Assembly (NCBI RefSeq): GCF_000219605.1
Contig: NC_015740.1
Coordinates: 1,550,001 to 1,614,000 of the forward strand
Origin: Stutzerimonas stutzeri
Lineage (GTDB): Bacteria > Pseudomonadota > Gammaproteobacteria > Pseudomonadales > Pseudomonadaceae
Length of the DNA: 64,000 nucleotides
Direction of reading: 5' to 3'
Part shown: in pieces, positions 8,460 to 18,853 of the stretch
Layout of the letters: each line of letters begins with the position of its first letter
Numbering within the stretch: the first letter of the stretch is position 1
The notes under the pieces: generated by a model
What the model saw: only the letters and a program-made list of their open reading frames with translations
What the model was told of the DNA's origin: nothing
The model's database searches: none
Program-made: the position numbers and the translations under genes

Positions 8460-8756
8460 GACGAGTCCCTCTCGGTTCTGCGGGTGGCCGCGATGTCCTC
8501 AGACCATAGTCGCTGCGAGGGGATCGAGCCAAAAAAACAGGCGAAACGCGGGCGATTCCATTGATCTGGATCAGCATGCGAGGCGTTGATCCGTGCGTTA
8601 GCAAAAGTGCCTGCAGGCCGCGTGGCGCCTGGCTTTCAAGGCGGCGGACCAACGGTATCAAGTTGCTCGCTGGCCGGCCGAGAAACGGAATAACTGCGAC
8701 GCCAGCGAGTGGCGGCGGCGCGTTCTTTCCTGCTTTTCTGCAGTTGGAATTCCTTC

Positions 8757-10352
8757 ATGACCAGCACCTTGGCGAACGTCATCCAGTCCGTACTGCGCGG
8801 GCTGGGCCTACGTACCATCAACCTGCAATTTTTCTTTTCCTACAGCCTGATCTTCCTTTGCGCGGCGCTGACCGCCGGGGTGCTGTTCATGTCCAGCAAG
8901 GACGCCAGCCAGATCGACATGGCCGGCGCGCAGCGCATGCTCAGCCAGAAGATGATGAAAGAGGCGCTGCTCGCTGCGCAGGGCATCGGTAGCCCGGCGG
9001 ATGTCGACAAGACCATCCAGCGCTTCGAGCAATCCCATCGGCTGCTGCTCAACGGCGACAGCGCCCAGGGTGTCGTCCGCGTCGAGCTGGCCAGCGCACA
9101 GCCGTACCTGCAGCGCGTCGATCAGATCTTGCAGCGCTACCGTCCCGCCGTACAGGCGCTGGCCGCAGGGCAGAGCGCCGATCTGAAGATCCTGGCCAGC
9201 GACTCCAACGATATTCTCGCGGCCTCCAACGAAGTGGTGTCGCTGATCTCGGCGCAGGCCAATCGCAGTGCCTCCCAGCAGCTGTGGGTCGCGCTGGGTT
9301 CCACCCTGTGCATCCTGCTGCTGGTGGTGCTCGGACGGATCGCCGGCATGAACTGGCTGATGCTGCAGATCGACGAGCTGCGCGGGCGCCTGGAGAAGGT
9401 CAGCCAGGGCGATTTTTCCGCGCCGCTGCAGGTGCGTCATGCCGATGACGAGATGGGCAGGATCACCCTGGCCTACAACAGCCTGCTGGGTCAGGTTGGC
9501 GAGATGATCCGCGGCGTGCGCCAGGCGGCCGATGACGCTGACGGGCAATGCAAGCACATGGCGAACCTGGCCGGGGACAGCGCGCGCAATGTGGAAGGCC
9601 AGCAGGCGGAGATCGATCAGGTCGCTACTGCCATGAATGAAATGCTCGCCACCTCCCAGGAAGTTGCACGCAGCACTGTCGAGGCCGCCAATGCCGCTGA
9701 CGTCGCCGAACAGGAGACCAACGCCGGCAGCGCCGTGATGAACGAATCGGTCGGCGCCATCCGCACGCTCAGTGGCCATGTCGATGGCCTGGCGGACGTG
9801 ATGCGGCAGCTGGTGCTCGACAGCCACGAGATCGGCAAGGTGCTCAACGTGATCAGCGGCATCGCCGAGCAGACCAACCTGCTGGCGCTCAACGCAGCCA
9901 TCGAGGCAGCACGGGCCGGTGAGCAGGGCCGCGGTTTCGCGGTAGTTGCCGACGAGGTGCGCAGCCTCGCCAGTCGCACCCAGAGTTCGGCCAAGGAGGT
10001 CGGCGTGCTGGTCGAGCGCCTGCAGAGCCAGGCCTCGCGCGCCGGGCAGGCCATGGATGCCTCGCGTCAGAGCAGCACCATCACCCTGACGCAGATCGAG
10101 GCGGCGCAACATGCGCTGGGCCAGATCGTCGGTGCGGTGCAGACCATTCGTGGCATGACCAATCAGATTGCCACGGCTGCCGAGGAGCAGTCGCAGGTCG
10201 CCGAGGACATGAACAAGTCGCTGACGCGCATCGCCCAGGTGGCTGATCAGGCCGCGAGCGTCACGCACGATACCGCGGCATCGGGCAATACCATCATGCA
10301 GAGCATTAACGGGCTCAAGGCGCTGACGGGGCGTTTCCGCCTACAGGCGTGA
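8757..10352 (+). CDS. Methyl-accepting chemotaxis protein with PilJ-type sensor, McpN-like
   Basis: A 531-residue membrane chemoreceptor. It has TM1 at about 24-45, a small periplasmic four-helix PilJ-type domain, TM2 at about 180-203, HAMP to about 256, and a C-terminal signalling domain whose hairpin tip reads [29 protein letters not shown] in consecutive segments. The motif [12 protein letters not shown] (55-66) just after TM1 resembles the P-box of nitrate sensors and of P. aeruginosa McpN, a PilJ-domain nitrate receptor. Nitrate sensing is therefore inferred, not shown. Start chosen at 8757 because the extra upstream residues are not family-like. No cheB-binding pentapeptide is seen at the C-terminus. 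Confidence 0.88.
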   Translation: MTSTLANVIQSVLRGLGLRTINLQFFFSYSLIFLCAALTAGVLFMSSKDASQIDMAGAQRMLSQKMMKEALLAAQGIGSPADVDKTIQRFEQSHRLLLNGDSAQGVVRVELASAQPYLQRVDQILQRYRPAVQALAAGQSADLKILASDSNDILAASNEVVSLISAQANRSASQQLWVALGSTLCILLLVVLGRIAGMNWLMLQIDELRGRLEKVSQGDFSAPLQVRHADDEMGRITLAYNSLLGQVGEMIRGVRQAADDADGQCKHMANLAGDSARNVEGQQAEIDQVATAMNEMLATSQEVARSTVEAANAADVAEQETNAGSAVMNESVGAIRTLSGHVDGLADVMRQLVLDSHEIGKVLNVISGIAEQTNLLALNAAIEAARAGEQGRGFAVVADEVRSLASRTQSSAKEVGVLVERLQSQASRAGQAMDASRQSSTITLTQIEAAQHALGQIVGAVQTIRGMTNQIATAAEEQSQVAEDMNKSLTRIAQVADQAASVTHDTAASGNTIMQSINGLKALTGRFRLQA

Positions 10353-10406
10353 CAGGAAGGTGAGGCAGGGTGGTGCGGCGGATAGTGCACCGCTCGGTGC
10401 GAGTGC

Positions 10407-10428
10407 CCCCGCGCATGGACGCGCGGGG
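10407..10428. terminator. Hairpin between convergent chemoreceptor and parvulin genes
   Basis: CCCCGCGC at 10407-10414 pairs with GCGCGGGG at 10421-10428, with a six-base loop. It lies between the convergent gene ends at 10352 and 10440. No clear T tract. Confidence 0.6.
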
Positions 10429-10439
10429 ACAGGGGTGGA

Positions 10440-10721
10440 TCAGTCCTGGCGGCTGGTCACTTCCAGCAGGTGATAGCCGAACTGCGTCTTCACCGGGCCC
10501 TGCACGACATTCAGCGGCGCGCTGAACACCACGGTGTCGAATTCCTTGACCATCTGACCCGGACCGAACGAACCCAGATCGCCGCCCTGGCGGCTGGACG
10601 GGCACGTGGAGTTTTCCTTGGCGACCTGGGCGAAGTCGGCGGCGCCTTCGATGGCAGCTTTCAGCTCGTTGCACTTTGCTTCAGTGGAAACCAGGATGTG
10701 GCGGGCAGTGGCTCGGGCCAT
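10440..10721 (-). CDS. ppiC: Parvulin-type peptidyl-prolyl cis-trans isomerase
   Basis: A 93-residue stand-alone cytosolic parvulin. Characteristic elements are RHILVSTEAKC, FAQVAKENSTCPSSRQGGDLG and FGPGQMVKEFD, ending FGYHLLEVTSR. The size and sequence are those of PpiC (E. coli 93 aa). An AGGAG site precedes the ATG. It is a single-gene unit, convergent with the chemoreceptor. Confidence 0.93.
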   Translation of the reverse strand: MARATARHILVSTEAKCNELKAAIEGAADFAQVAKENSTCPSSRQGGDLGSFGPGQMVKEFDTVVFSAPLNVVQGPVKTQFGYHLLEVTSRQD

Positions 10722-10820
10722 GGTGTGTACTCCTGTGGAAAAGCTGCGAGCCTACCGCAATTGCCCTGCGAGTCAAACGTCGCGGGTGATCGTGCCCGCA
10801 GTGCACCGGCTCAGGGGTTC

Positions 10821-11792
10821 TCACCGAGTGCCCGCTGGATCCGCCGCCGGCGCTGCGTTGAACGACTCGAGACTTTGCAGACTCTGCGCGTAGCGCTCGG
10901 CGCGCAGCGGCATGAAACCGGTGAAGTGGATCCAGGTCGGCAGGCCTTGCAGGTAATGCATCACGAATGCTCGTGTGGTCGGCTTTTCCTGCAGGCTCCG
11001 CTCGCTCAGATAGATGAAAAGCGGGCGGGTCAATGGCTGGTAGTGCGCCTCGCTGACGGTTTTGAGCGTCGGGTAGACCGGGCCCTTGCCACTGTCGATG
11101 GCAAGCAGCTTCAGCTCGTCCCAGTGCCGGTGATAGGCGCCGATTCCGAAGAATCCGAGCGCATCCGGCTCGGCAGCGATGCCGGCGGCCAACTCCTCTT
11201 CGTTCTCGCCGGCGGTATAGTCCTGGCGGCTGCGATGCGCCTCGCCGACGATCTGCCTGGTGAAGACGTCGTAGGTGCCGGAGTCCTGACCTCGGCCGAA
11301 CAGTTTCACCGGCCGGTCGGGCCAGCCGGCACGGATGTAACTCCAGTGCCTGACCTTGTCTTCGGCTGCGGGCGTCCAGAGTTTCTTCAGCTCTTCGACG
11401 GTGATGTCGCTCGCCCAATCATTGCTCGGGTGTACGACGACCGTGATCGCGTCCATGGCCAGGGGCACTTCACGATAGCCGATGCCGTTCTGCGCGCAGA
11501 GTGCCTGCTCGTTGCTGTTCATCCTGCGCGAGGCGTCGTTGATGTCCGTCTTCCCCGCACAGAAGCGGCGAAAACCAGCGCTGGTCCCGGAAAACGCCAC
11601 CTCGATCGGATGCCCAGGCTGCGCGCGCTGGAAACGGCTTACCGCTTCGCGGGTCAGTGGGTAAACGGTGCTGGAGCCTTCGATGAGCAGCCCTTCGGCG
11701 GCGGATTCGGCAGCGCTCACGGCTGGCGTGGATGCCAGCTGCAGGCCAAGCGAAAGACTGATCAGCAGTAGCGGGCCGGTTTTGACGTGCAT
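10821..11792 (-). CDS. PstS-like periplasmic phosphate-binding protein
   Basis: A 323-residue exported protein with a clear Sec signal peptide (about residues 1-27, ending VSAAE). The PBP-like phosphate-binding fold shows GSSTVYPLT, SGTSAGFRRFC, DINDASRRM and GRGQDSGTYDVF. These match PstS/SphX-type proteins. No pstCAB-phoU genes accompany it; instead it is the last gene of a minus-strand operon with a Na/Pi symporter (12063-13223) and a coiled-coil protein. It may feed or sense phosphate for that symporter, or act outside transport. AAGGAG upstream of the ATG. Confidence 0.85.
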   Translation of the reverse strand: MHVKTGPLLLISLSLGLQLASTPAVSAAESAAEGLLIEGSSTVYPLTREAVSRFQRAQPGHPIEVAFSGTSAGFRRFCAGKTDINDASRRMNSNEQALCAQNGIGYREVPLAMDAITVVVHPSNDWASDITVEELKKLWTPAAEDKVRHWSYIRAGWPDRPVKLFGRGQDSGTYDVFTRQIVGEAHRSRQDYTAGENEEELAAGIAAEPDALGFFGIGAYHRHWDELKLLAIDSGKGPVYPTLKTVSEAHYQPLTRPLFIYLSERSLQEKPTTRAFVMHYLQGLPTWIHFTGFMPLRAERYAQSLQSLESFNAAPAADPAGTR

Positions 11793-11813
11793 GCTGTCGC
11801 TCCTTGGCCTGGC

Positions 11814-12041
11814 TCAGGGCTTGGCCTTCAGCCAATCGTGCTTCAGTGAGTTCCAGAACACCTGCAGGCTGTGGAAGCGGGTGTCTACCGCATTGATGTA
11901 GTCATCCAGCCGATCGATTTCCCGATGCTGGGCCTGTTGTTCCTGAGCATCGATCTGCTTGAGCTGTGCTTCGAGCTCATTGAGCGATTCGCGCAGTTCG
12001 CGGATGCGATTCTCGGTCTGGTTACGACGTTCGCTTTGCAT
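11814..12041 (-). CDS. Small coiled-coil protein, 75 aa
   Basis: A charged protein consisting almost wholly of a heptad-like helix (RIRELRESLNELEAQLKQI and following) and ending in a short aromatic segment, FHSLQVFWNSLKHDWLK. It has no signal peptide. It lies between the Na/Pi symporter gene (21 bp downstream of its stop) and the pstS-like gene (21 bp upstream of it), and a GGGAG site precedes its ATG, so it is translated as part of the operon. Not recognised as a known family. A regulatory or structural partner of the symporter is conceivable but unproven. Confidence 0.65.
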   Translation of the reverse strand: MQSERRNQTENRIRELRESLNELEAQLKQIDAQEQQAQHREIDRLDDYINAVDTRFHSLQVFWNSLKHDWLKAKP

Positions 12042-12062
12042 AGGTGCGGGCTCCCGACCAGG

Positions 12063-13223
12063 TCAGAGTTGGCTGCCGCCGATCAACAGCAGAGGCAGGC
12101 CGAAAAACACACCGCCGATGTAGGCCCCGACGTACAGCTTGCTGCGTTGCGCCAGATCGGCGAGATGCGTGGCGATGGCAGGCGGAACGCCGCGCAGAAA
12201 CGGTAGTACGTAGATCAGGAAGATTCCGAACAGGTTGAACAGCAGATGTACCAGTGCGATCTGCATCGCCAGTTCGGCGGTGGGCCCGGAGATGGCGGTG
12301 GCCGCCAGCAGCGCGGTCACGCAGGTTCCGATGTTGGTGCCGAGGGTGAACGGATAGACCTGTTTGAGCGAAAAGACACCGGTTCCTGCCAGTGGCACGA
12401 TCAGCGCGGTGGTGGTCGATGAGGATTGCACCAGGATCGTGATGATCGTTCCCGAGGCGATCCCCGAAACCGGGCCACGCCCGACGCTGGTGTGCATGAT
12501 CTCTTTGGCGCGGCCGACCATGACCCTGCGCAGCACCTTGCCGATGGCCTGGACCACGAACAGGATCAGGCCGATCCCGATGACGATCAGCGCGACACCC
12601 GACCAGACCTGGCTTGGCAGCCAGGCCACGCTGGCGTTCAGCAGGTCGCTGGCAGGGGTGAGGAGAGTCTTCATGAAGTTCACGCTCTTCATGTCGACGC
12701 TTGTGCTGTCGCTGACCAGAAGGCCGGCCAGAACTTCGGACATCTGCGCCAGCGGATGGAACAGCAGTTCGAGCGGCAGGAGGATCGCCACCGCCGTGAT
12801 ATTGAATGCGTCATGCACGGTTGCGGCCGCGAAGGCCCGGTGAAATTCGACGCCGTTGCGCACATGGCCGAGGCTGACGATGGTGCTGGTGAGGGACGTG
12901 CCGATGTTGGCGCCCATGATCAACGGGATCGCGATCGGAATGGGCAGCCCGCCGGCAACCATCCCGACAATGATGGACGTTACGGTGCTGGAGCTCTGGA
13001 TCAGTGCGGTCGCTGCAACGCCGATCATCAGGCCGACAAAGGGGTTGGTGGCGAACGCGAACAGTTCCTTGGCGTTGTCGCCGACCGCCGCTTTGAAGCC
13101 ATCTCCGATAGCACCGACGGCTGCCAGCAGCAGATAGATCAGTGTGATGACCAACAGCCACGACAGCCATTGGCGCGTAGCGGGTGTGGAGTGGTCGGCT
13201 AGGGCGCCGGTATTCGTCGTCAT
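12063..13223 (-). CDS. Na+/phosphate cotransporter (NptA/PF02690 family)
   Basis: A 386-residue inner-membrane protein with two repeats of the Na/Pi-cotransporter domain, each marked by the QSSST motif (ALIQSSSTVTS and ILVQSSSTTTA) and a following GANIGT / GTNIGT turn. These are the substrate and sodium-binding repeats of the NptA/type II family. It lacks the C-terminal PhoU-like domain of the YjbB group. A GGGAG site precedes the start. It is first in the three-gene operon with the coiled-coil and PstS-like genes; the 188 bp to glpD hold the promoter region. Confidence 0.88.
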   Translation of the reverse strand: MTTNTGALADHSTPATRQWLSWLLVITLIYLLLAAVGAIGDGFKAAVGDNAKELFAFATNPFVGLMIGVAATALIQSSSTVTSIIVGMVAGGLPIPIAIPLIMGANIGTSLTSTIVSLGHVRNGVEFHRAFAAATVHDAFNITAVAILLPLELLFHPLAQMSEVLAGLLVSDSTSVDMKSVNFMKTLLTPASDLLNASVAWLPSQVWSGVALIVIGIGLILFVVQAIGKVLRRVMVGRAKEIMHTSVGRGPVSGIASGTIITILVQSSSTTTALIVPLAGTGVFSLKQVYPFTLGTNIGTCVTALLAATAISGPTAELAMQIALVHLLFNLFGIFLIYVLPFLRGVPPAIATHLADLAQRSKLYVGAYIGGVFFGLPLLLIGGSQL

Positions 13224-13375
13224 CTGGCAACTCCCGCGAGCAGGTCGGTCGCTCGACGGTGTGCCATGGTGTGAACGCTTGATGACCGAAGCGGCCTGTA
13301 CGGATGAACGGTGCCCTTGGGATTGAACCGTTTCCTGCTCGATCGAGCGTATGCGACCGGTCAGTACCAGATCAG

Positions 13376-13402
13376 CACGAGCCTGCGTAAGGCAGGCCCG
13401 TG
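13376..13402 (-). terminator. Hairpin downstream of glpD
   Basis: CACGAGCCTGC (13376-13386) pairs with 13392-13402 apart from one A:C mismatch. It lies 10 bp after the glpD stop on the minus strand. No T tract follows, so efficiency is uncertain. Confidence 0.45.
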
Positions 13403-13411
13403 TTCTTGCGC

Positions 13412-14947
13412 TCAGGCCGCGTCGCTGCTGTGGGTGGACTCAGCGGCCGGTCGCTCCGCCAGATAGCGTGCCAGGCGGGATTTTTCCGGCTCGCTGAAGG
13501 CCAGGCCGAGTTTGGTGCGTCGCCAGAGAATGTCGTCCGGCTGCATTGCCCACTCATCCCGGCAGAGGTACTCGACCTCCTGCGCATAGAGCTGTTGGCC
13601 AAGGTCTTCACCCAGGGCATCGAGGGAACGGGCGTCGCCGAGCATCCGCCAGACGCGATTGCCGTACAGCGTGGCCCATCGTTTGGCCAGGGGCAGCTCC
13701 AGCCCTTGCACATGGGCGACCAGTGCCTCGGCCAGTGCTTCGGGCGTGCCCATGTCTTCGCCGCCGGGCAGCGCGGCATCGGCCGTCCAGCTGTCGCCCA
13801 TGCCGGGGAAAAATGGCTTAAGCTGAGCCATCGCCGATTCGGCGAGCTTGCGGTAGGTGGTCAGTTTGCCGCCGAACACCGAGAGCAGCGGCGCCTGCTT
13901 TTCCTCAGCAACCAGCGATAGGGTGTAGTCACGGGTGACGGCAGACGGATTGTCCGATTCGTCATCGCACAAGGGGCGAACGCCTGCGAAGGTATGCACG
14001 ATGTCCCTGGGTTCCAGCTGCTTGCGAAAGTGCGTATTGGCCACACCCAGCACGTAGGCGATCTCTTGCTCGGTGATGCTCACCTGGGCCGGATCGCCGT
14101 GATACTCGCGGTCGGTGGTGCCGATCATGGTGTAGCGGTCCAGGTAAGGAATGGCGAAGACGATACGCCGATCTTCGTTCTGCATGATGTAGGCCTGCTC
14201 ACCTTCATACAGCCTGGGCACGATGATGTGGCTGCCCTGAATCAGGCGGATGCCGTACGGCGATCGCTGCTGCAGGCGCTCGCCAATGAACTGCGCGACC
14301 CAGGGCCCTGCCGCATTCACCAGTGCCTTGGCGCGCAAGGAAAAGCGACTGCCGTCCTCGCGCTGCAGCTCGACGTGCCAGATGCCTCCAGCACGTTTGG
14401 CGCTCAGGCACAGCGTGCGGGTATGGATATGCGCCCCTTTTTCCCGCGCCGCCATGGCATTGAGCACCACGAGGCGTGCGTCGTCGACCCAGCAGTCGGA
14501 GTACTCGAAACCGCGGGTGATGGCCGGCTTGAGCGGGCTCTCGCTGCCGAAGCGTAACCCCTGCGACGCCGGCAGTTTCTTGCGCATGCCCAGATGGTCA
14601 TAGAGGAACAGACCGGCGCGGATCATCCACGCCGGGCGCAGGTGAGGGCGGTGCGGCAGCACGAAGCGCATCGGTTTGACGATATGCGGCGCCTTGGCCA
14701 GCAACACCTCGCGCTCGGCCAGTGCCTCGCGGACCAGTCGGAATTCGTAGTGTTCCAGATAACGCAGCCCGCCATGAATGAGCTTGCTGCTCGCTGATGA
14801 CGTATGACTGGCCAGGTCGTCGCGTTCGCAAAGGAACACCGACAGCCCACGGCCGGCGGCATCGACCGCGATGCCGACACCATTGATACCGCCGCCGATC
14901 ACGGCGATGTCATAAAGCTCGGAGACGGGCTGGGCAATATGGGGCAC
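13412..14947 (-). CDS. glpD: Aerobic glycerol-3-phosphate dehydrogenase
   Basis: FAD-dependent, membrane-associated dehydrogenase of 511 residues that oxidises sn-glycerol-3-phosphate to dihydroxyacetone phosphate and passes electrons to quinone. Seen: the FAD-binding DIAVIGGGINGVGIAVDAAGRG segment near the N-terminus, HTSSASSKLIHGGLRYLE, and the C-terminal DAO domain. The start is a GTG at 14947, supported by a strong AGGAGGAA site 6 bp upstream. It is in the glycerol block with glpR, glpK and glpF, but has its own upstream region with GlpR-type operators. Confidence 0.95.
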   Translation of the reverse strand: MPHIAQPVSELYDIAVIGGGINGVGIAVDAAGRGLSVFLCERDDLASHTSSASSKLIHGGLRYLEHYEFRLVREALAEREVLLAKAPHIVKPMRFVLPHRPHLRPAWMIRAGLFLYDHLGMRKKLPASQGLRFGSESPLKPAITRGFEYSDCWVDDARLVVLNAMAAREKGAHIHTRTLCLSAKRAGGIWHVELQREDGSRFSLRAKALVNAAGPWVAQFIGERLQQRSPYGIRLIQGSHIIVPRLYEGEQAYIMQNEDRRIVFAIPYLDRYTMIGTTDREYHGDPAQVSITEQEIAYVLGVANTHFRKQLEPRDIVHTFAGVRPLCDDESDNPSAVTRDYTLSLVAEEKQAPLLSVFGGKLTTYRKLAESAMAQLKPFFPGMGDSWTADAALPGGEDMGTPEALAEALVAHVQGLELPLAKRWATLYGNRVWRMLGDARSLDALGEDLGQQLYAQEVEYLCRDEWAMQPDDILWRRTKLGLAFSEPEKSRLARYLAERPAAESTHSSDAA

Positions 14948-14971
14948 GGGTTCCTCCTCGAATACGAATAC

Positions 14972-15042
14972 GATGTTCGTTTTGGAACATCCTATTCGTT
15001 AATAAACATTATTGAAAGTGCAAAATGTTCGAAATCGATAAA
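14972..15042 (-). promoter_or_regulatory. Cluster of GlpR-type operators upstream of glpD
   Basis: A perfect inverted repeat GATGTTC-N6-GAACATC (14972-14991) matches the ATGTTCG...CGAACAT pattern known for enterobacterial GlpR. Two weaker copies follow: ATTCGTTAATAAACAT (14994-15009) and ATGTTCGAAATCGATAAA (15025-15042). They lie 25-95 bp upstream of the glpD start, where a repressor would block the promoter. The rest of the 14948-15375 gap holds no credible gene. Confidence 0.72.
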
Positions 15043-15334
15043 ACGAAGGGCGAGTTCTTGCTTCGCGGGCATGGTTGTTCCGTCTGGCTCGTGGTCGCGG
15101 TCGCTTCCAGAGGCTTGGCATCGCTCAAGGGAACGACTTGTCCGCGAACAGGTGCGGCAGAGCAGGGGGTGATGCAGAGGGCTTCCACGCTTAGGGCGTG
15201 GGCGCCGGCTGCTGACATTGGCAGGTCGCGCGCGCCCAGGCGGACATGCGGACAATAGGCGGGGCGGGTGAATCGTTGCCGGCCGCCGTTAGCGGCCTGG
15301 ACGATGGCGACCGCGGCTCCTGGATTCTCCGTTC

Positions 15335-15357
15335 GTGGGAGCGGACCTGGCCGCGAA
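15335..15357. repeat. REP-like element
   Basis: GTGGGAGCGGACCTGGCCGCGAA is the typical core of Pseudomonas REP sequences (GTGGGAGCGGRCTTGYCCGCGAA, known pattern). A second degenerate half (GACTTGTCCGCGAAC) lies near 15137-15151 in the same intergenic region between glpR and glpD. Confidence 0.65.
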
Positions 15358-15375
15358 GAAGGGCTGACGCCGAAC

Positions 15376-16134
15376 CTAGTCGGCGATCTCCAGATGCACC
15401 TTGTACCGTGCCAGCAGTTCGGCGAACACGTCGTCCGGCTGGGTATCGGTGAACAGGCAGTCGATCTGCTCCAGGGAGCCGAGCCGGGTCATGGCGCTGC
15501 GGCCGAACTTGCTGGAGTCCGCGGCGAGGAAGACCTTGCGTGCATTATGGATGATCGCCTGGGAGACGCGGACTTCCTGGTAGTCGAAGTCGAGCAGGGT
15601 GCCGTCCTCGTCGATGCCGCTGATGCCGATCAAGGCGAAATCGACCTTGAACTGGCTGATGAAGTCTGCGGTCGCCTGGCCCACCACGCCGCCGTCGCTG
15701 CGCACGTTGCCGCCTGCGATCAGCACATCGAAGTCTTCCTTGGTGCTGAGGATGCTCGCCACATGCAGGTCATTAGTGATGATCTTCAGGTCGCGATGGT
15801 TGAGCAGGGCGCGGGCGATGGCTTCGGTGGTGGTACCGATATTGATGAACAGCGAAGCCTGGTCGGGGATGCGTGCGGCCATGGCGGTGGCGATGCGCTG
15901 TTTTTCGTCACGCATCTGATGCGCGCGCTGGCTGTATGCAGTGTTCTGCACGCTGGAGTCGTAGGCCGCGCCGCCGTGGTAGCGCCGCAGCAGGCCGGCG
16001 TCGCCCAGCTGATTGATGTCGCGGCGGATGGTCTGCGGGGTGACGGCGAAGTGCCGGGCCAGTTCGTCGATGCTCACATAGCCGCGTTCGCGCACGAGTT
16101 CGAGAATGTTCTGCTGTCGGGGCGCCAGGCTCAT
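15376..16134 (-). CDS. glpR: Glycerol-3-phosphate regulon repressor, DeoR family
   Basis: A 252-residue DeoR-family repressor. The N-terminal winged helix-turn-helix reads [21 protein letters not shown] (about 19-39), with the family signature RYHGGA. The C-terminal sugar-phosphate sensor domain contains [11 protein letters not shown] and the motif [15 protein letters not shown]. By context it binds sn-glycerol-3-phosphate and represses glpD and glpFK. AAGGAAG precedes the ATG at 16134. It lies between glpK and glpD, all on the minus strand. Confidence 0.93.
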   Translation of the reverse strand: MSLAPRQQNILELVRERGYVSIDELARHFAVTPQTIRRDINQLGDAGLLRRYHGGAAYDSSVQNTAYSQRAHQMRDEKQRIATAMAARIPDQASLFINIGTTTEAIARALLNHRDLKIITNDLHVASILSTKEDFDVLIAGGNVRSDGGVVGQATADFISQFKVDFALIGISGIDEDGTLLDFDYQEVRVSQAIIHNARKVFLAADSSKFGRSAMTRLGSLEQIDCLFTDTQPDDVFAELLARYKVHLEIAD

Positions 16135-16219
16135 GGGGCTTCCTTGTTCGCGGTGGTGGCGGAAGCATGCCCCAGTCTGACGTTCGATTAAAGCGCGCTT
16201 TGTTCGAATTCGCGCAATA

Positions 16220-16256
16220 CCGCGCCTGCCTGCGACCCGGTCGCGGGCAGGCGCGG
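16220..16256 (-). terminator. Hairpin between glpK and glpR
   Basis: An 11-bp inverted repeat, CCGCGCCTGCC (16220-16230) with 16246-16256, has a further CGACC/GGTCG pair inside the loop. It starts 11 bp past the glpK stop on the minus strand. No T tract, so it may attenuate or protect the upstream mRNA rather than stop transcription fully. Confidence 0.5.
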
Positions 16257-16266
16257 GGTGGGCTTC

Positions 16267-17787
<1,521 letters not shown>

Positions 17788-18669
17788 TTAGCGAACTTTG
17801 CTGACATCGGGCTGCGCGGAGCCCATTTCGGCAGTGGCCTTTTCCTTGGGTTTGGGTGCATCACAGGCGGCCGAGCCAACCCCTGGCAGGTGCCGGCAGA
17901 TGAGTGCCTTGTAACCTGCAGCGCCGAGGCAGGCACCGAGAATCGGGGCGAAGATCGGAACCAGGAAATACGGGATGTCTCGCCCACCGGTGAAGGCCAC
18001 GTCACCCCAGCCGGCCAGGAAGGTCATCAGCTTAGGCCCGAAATCCCGCGCCGGATTCATCGCAAAGCCGGTCAGCGGTCCCATCGCACCACCGATCACG
18101 GCGATCAGCAGGCCGATCAGCAAAGGGGCGAGCGGGCCGCTGGGCAGGCCATTGCCGTCATCGGTGATGGCCATGATCATCGCCAGCAGAATGGCCGTAA
18201 TCACCACTTCCACAAGGAACGCCTGACCGAACGACAACGAGGCGTGCGGATAGGTGGAGAAGATCGACGCGAGCTCGAGACTCTCGACGCTTCCGCGAAC
18301 CATCTGCTGGGCCTGTTCGAAATCGAAAAACAGGCTGCTATACAACCCGTAGACCAATGCCGCGGAACAGAAGGCGCCGGCCACCTGCGCCAGGATGTAG
18401 GCCGGCACCCGGTGCCGCTCGAAGGTGCCGAACAGCCATAGTGCGATGGTGACGGCCGGGTTCAGATGGGCACCGGAAACGCCAGCGGCAAGGTACACCG
18501 CCATCGAAACGCCGATACCCCAGATGATGCTGATTTCCCACAGCCCCAGGTCGGCGCCGCCGAGCTTGAGCGCTGCGACGCAGCCGGTACCGAAGAAGAT
18601 GAGAAGGGCAGTGCCGAGAAATTCGGCGATGCATTGTCCCTTGAGGGTCGGGACGATGGGCGTACTCAT
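17788..18669 (-). CDS. glpF: Glycerol uptake facilitator (aquaglyceroporin)
   Basis: A 293-residue MIP-family channel in the inner membrane. Both pore motifs are present: SGAHLNPAVT and MNPARDFGP, the latter with the Asp typical of glycerol-conducting members. The start at 18669 is chosen where the family begins and has GAGG upstream; an in-frame Met 14 codons earlier is unsupported. The C-terminus carries an extra tail of about 30 polar residues. First gene of the glpFK operon, with GlpR-type sites upstream. Confidence 0.94.
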   Translation of the reverse strand: MSTPIVPTLKGQCIAEFLGTALLIFFGTGCVAALKLGGADLGLWEISIIWGIGVSMAVYLAAGVSGAHLNPAVTIALWLFGTFERHRVPAYILAQVAGAFCSAALVYGLYSSLFFDFEQAQQMVRGSVESLELASIFSTYPHASLSFGQAFLVEVVITAILLAMIMAITDDGNGLPSGPLAPLLIGLLIAVIGGAMGPLTGFAMNPARDFGPKLMTFLAGWGDVAFTGGRDIPYFLVPIFAPILGACLGAAGYKALICRHLPGVGSAACDAPKPKEKATAEMGSAQPDVSKVR

Positions 18670-18725
18670 GCGCGGAGCCTCGTTCGTTTGTTTTTGTTTT
18701 ATTCCGAGCACTGCTTTGGTTCGGA

Positions 18726-18791
18726 ATTGTTCGGAAACGAAAACTTAGAGGCAAAGAAAGCCGCTGTCAAAGTAAAAAATCGAACATTTTT
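18726..18791 (-). promoter_or_regulatory. GlpR-type operators upstream of glpF
   Basis: ATTGTTCGGAAACGAAAA (18726-18743) matches the GlpR operator pattern seen before glpD, and a half site TCGAACATTTTT lies at 18780-18791. The region is locally AT-rich. The sites lie 57-120 bp upstream of the glpF start. Confidence 0.6.
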
Positions 18792-18853
18792 CAGGCTGGT
18801 CACGGAACCAACGGGTGCTGCTGCGGTCGGCGCCGATTCACTGGGGCGGTGAT

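Noticed and set aside
15025..15258. Plus-strand frame of 77 codons between glpD and glpR
   Set aside because: It starts inside a GlpR-type operator and runs through REP-like sequence.
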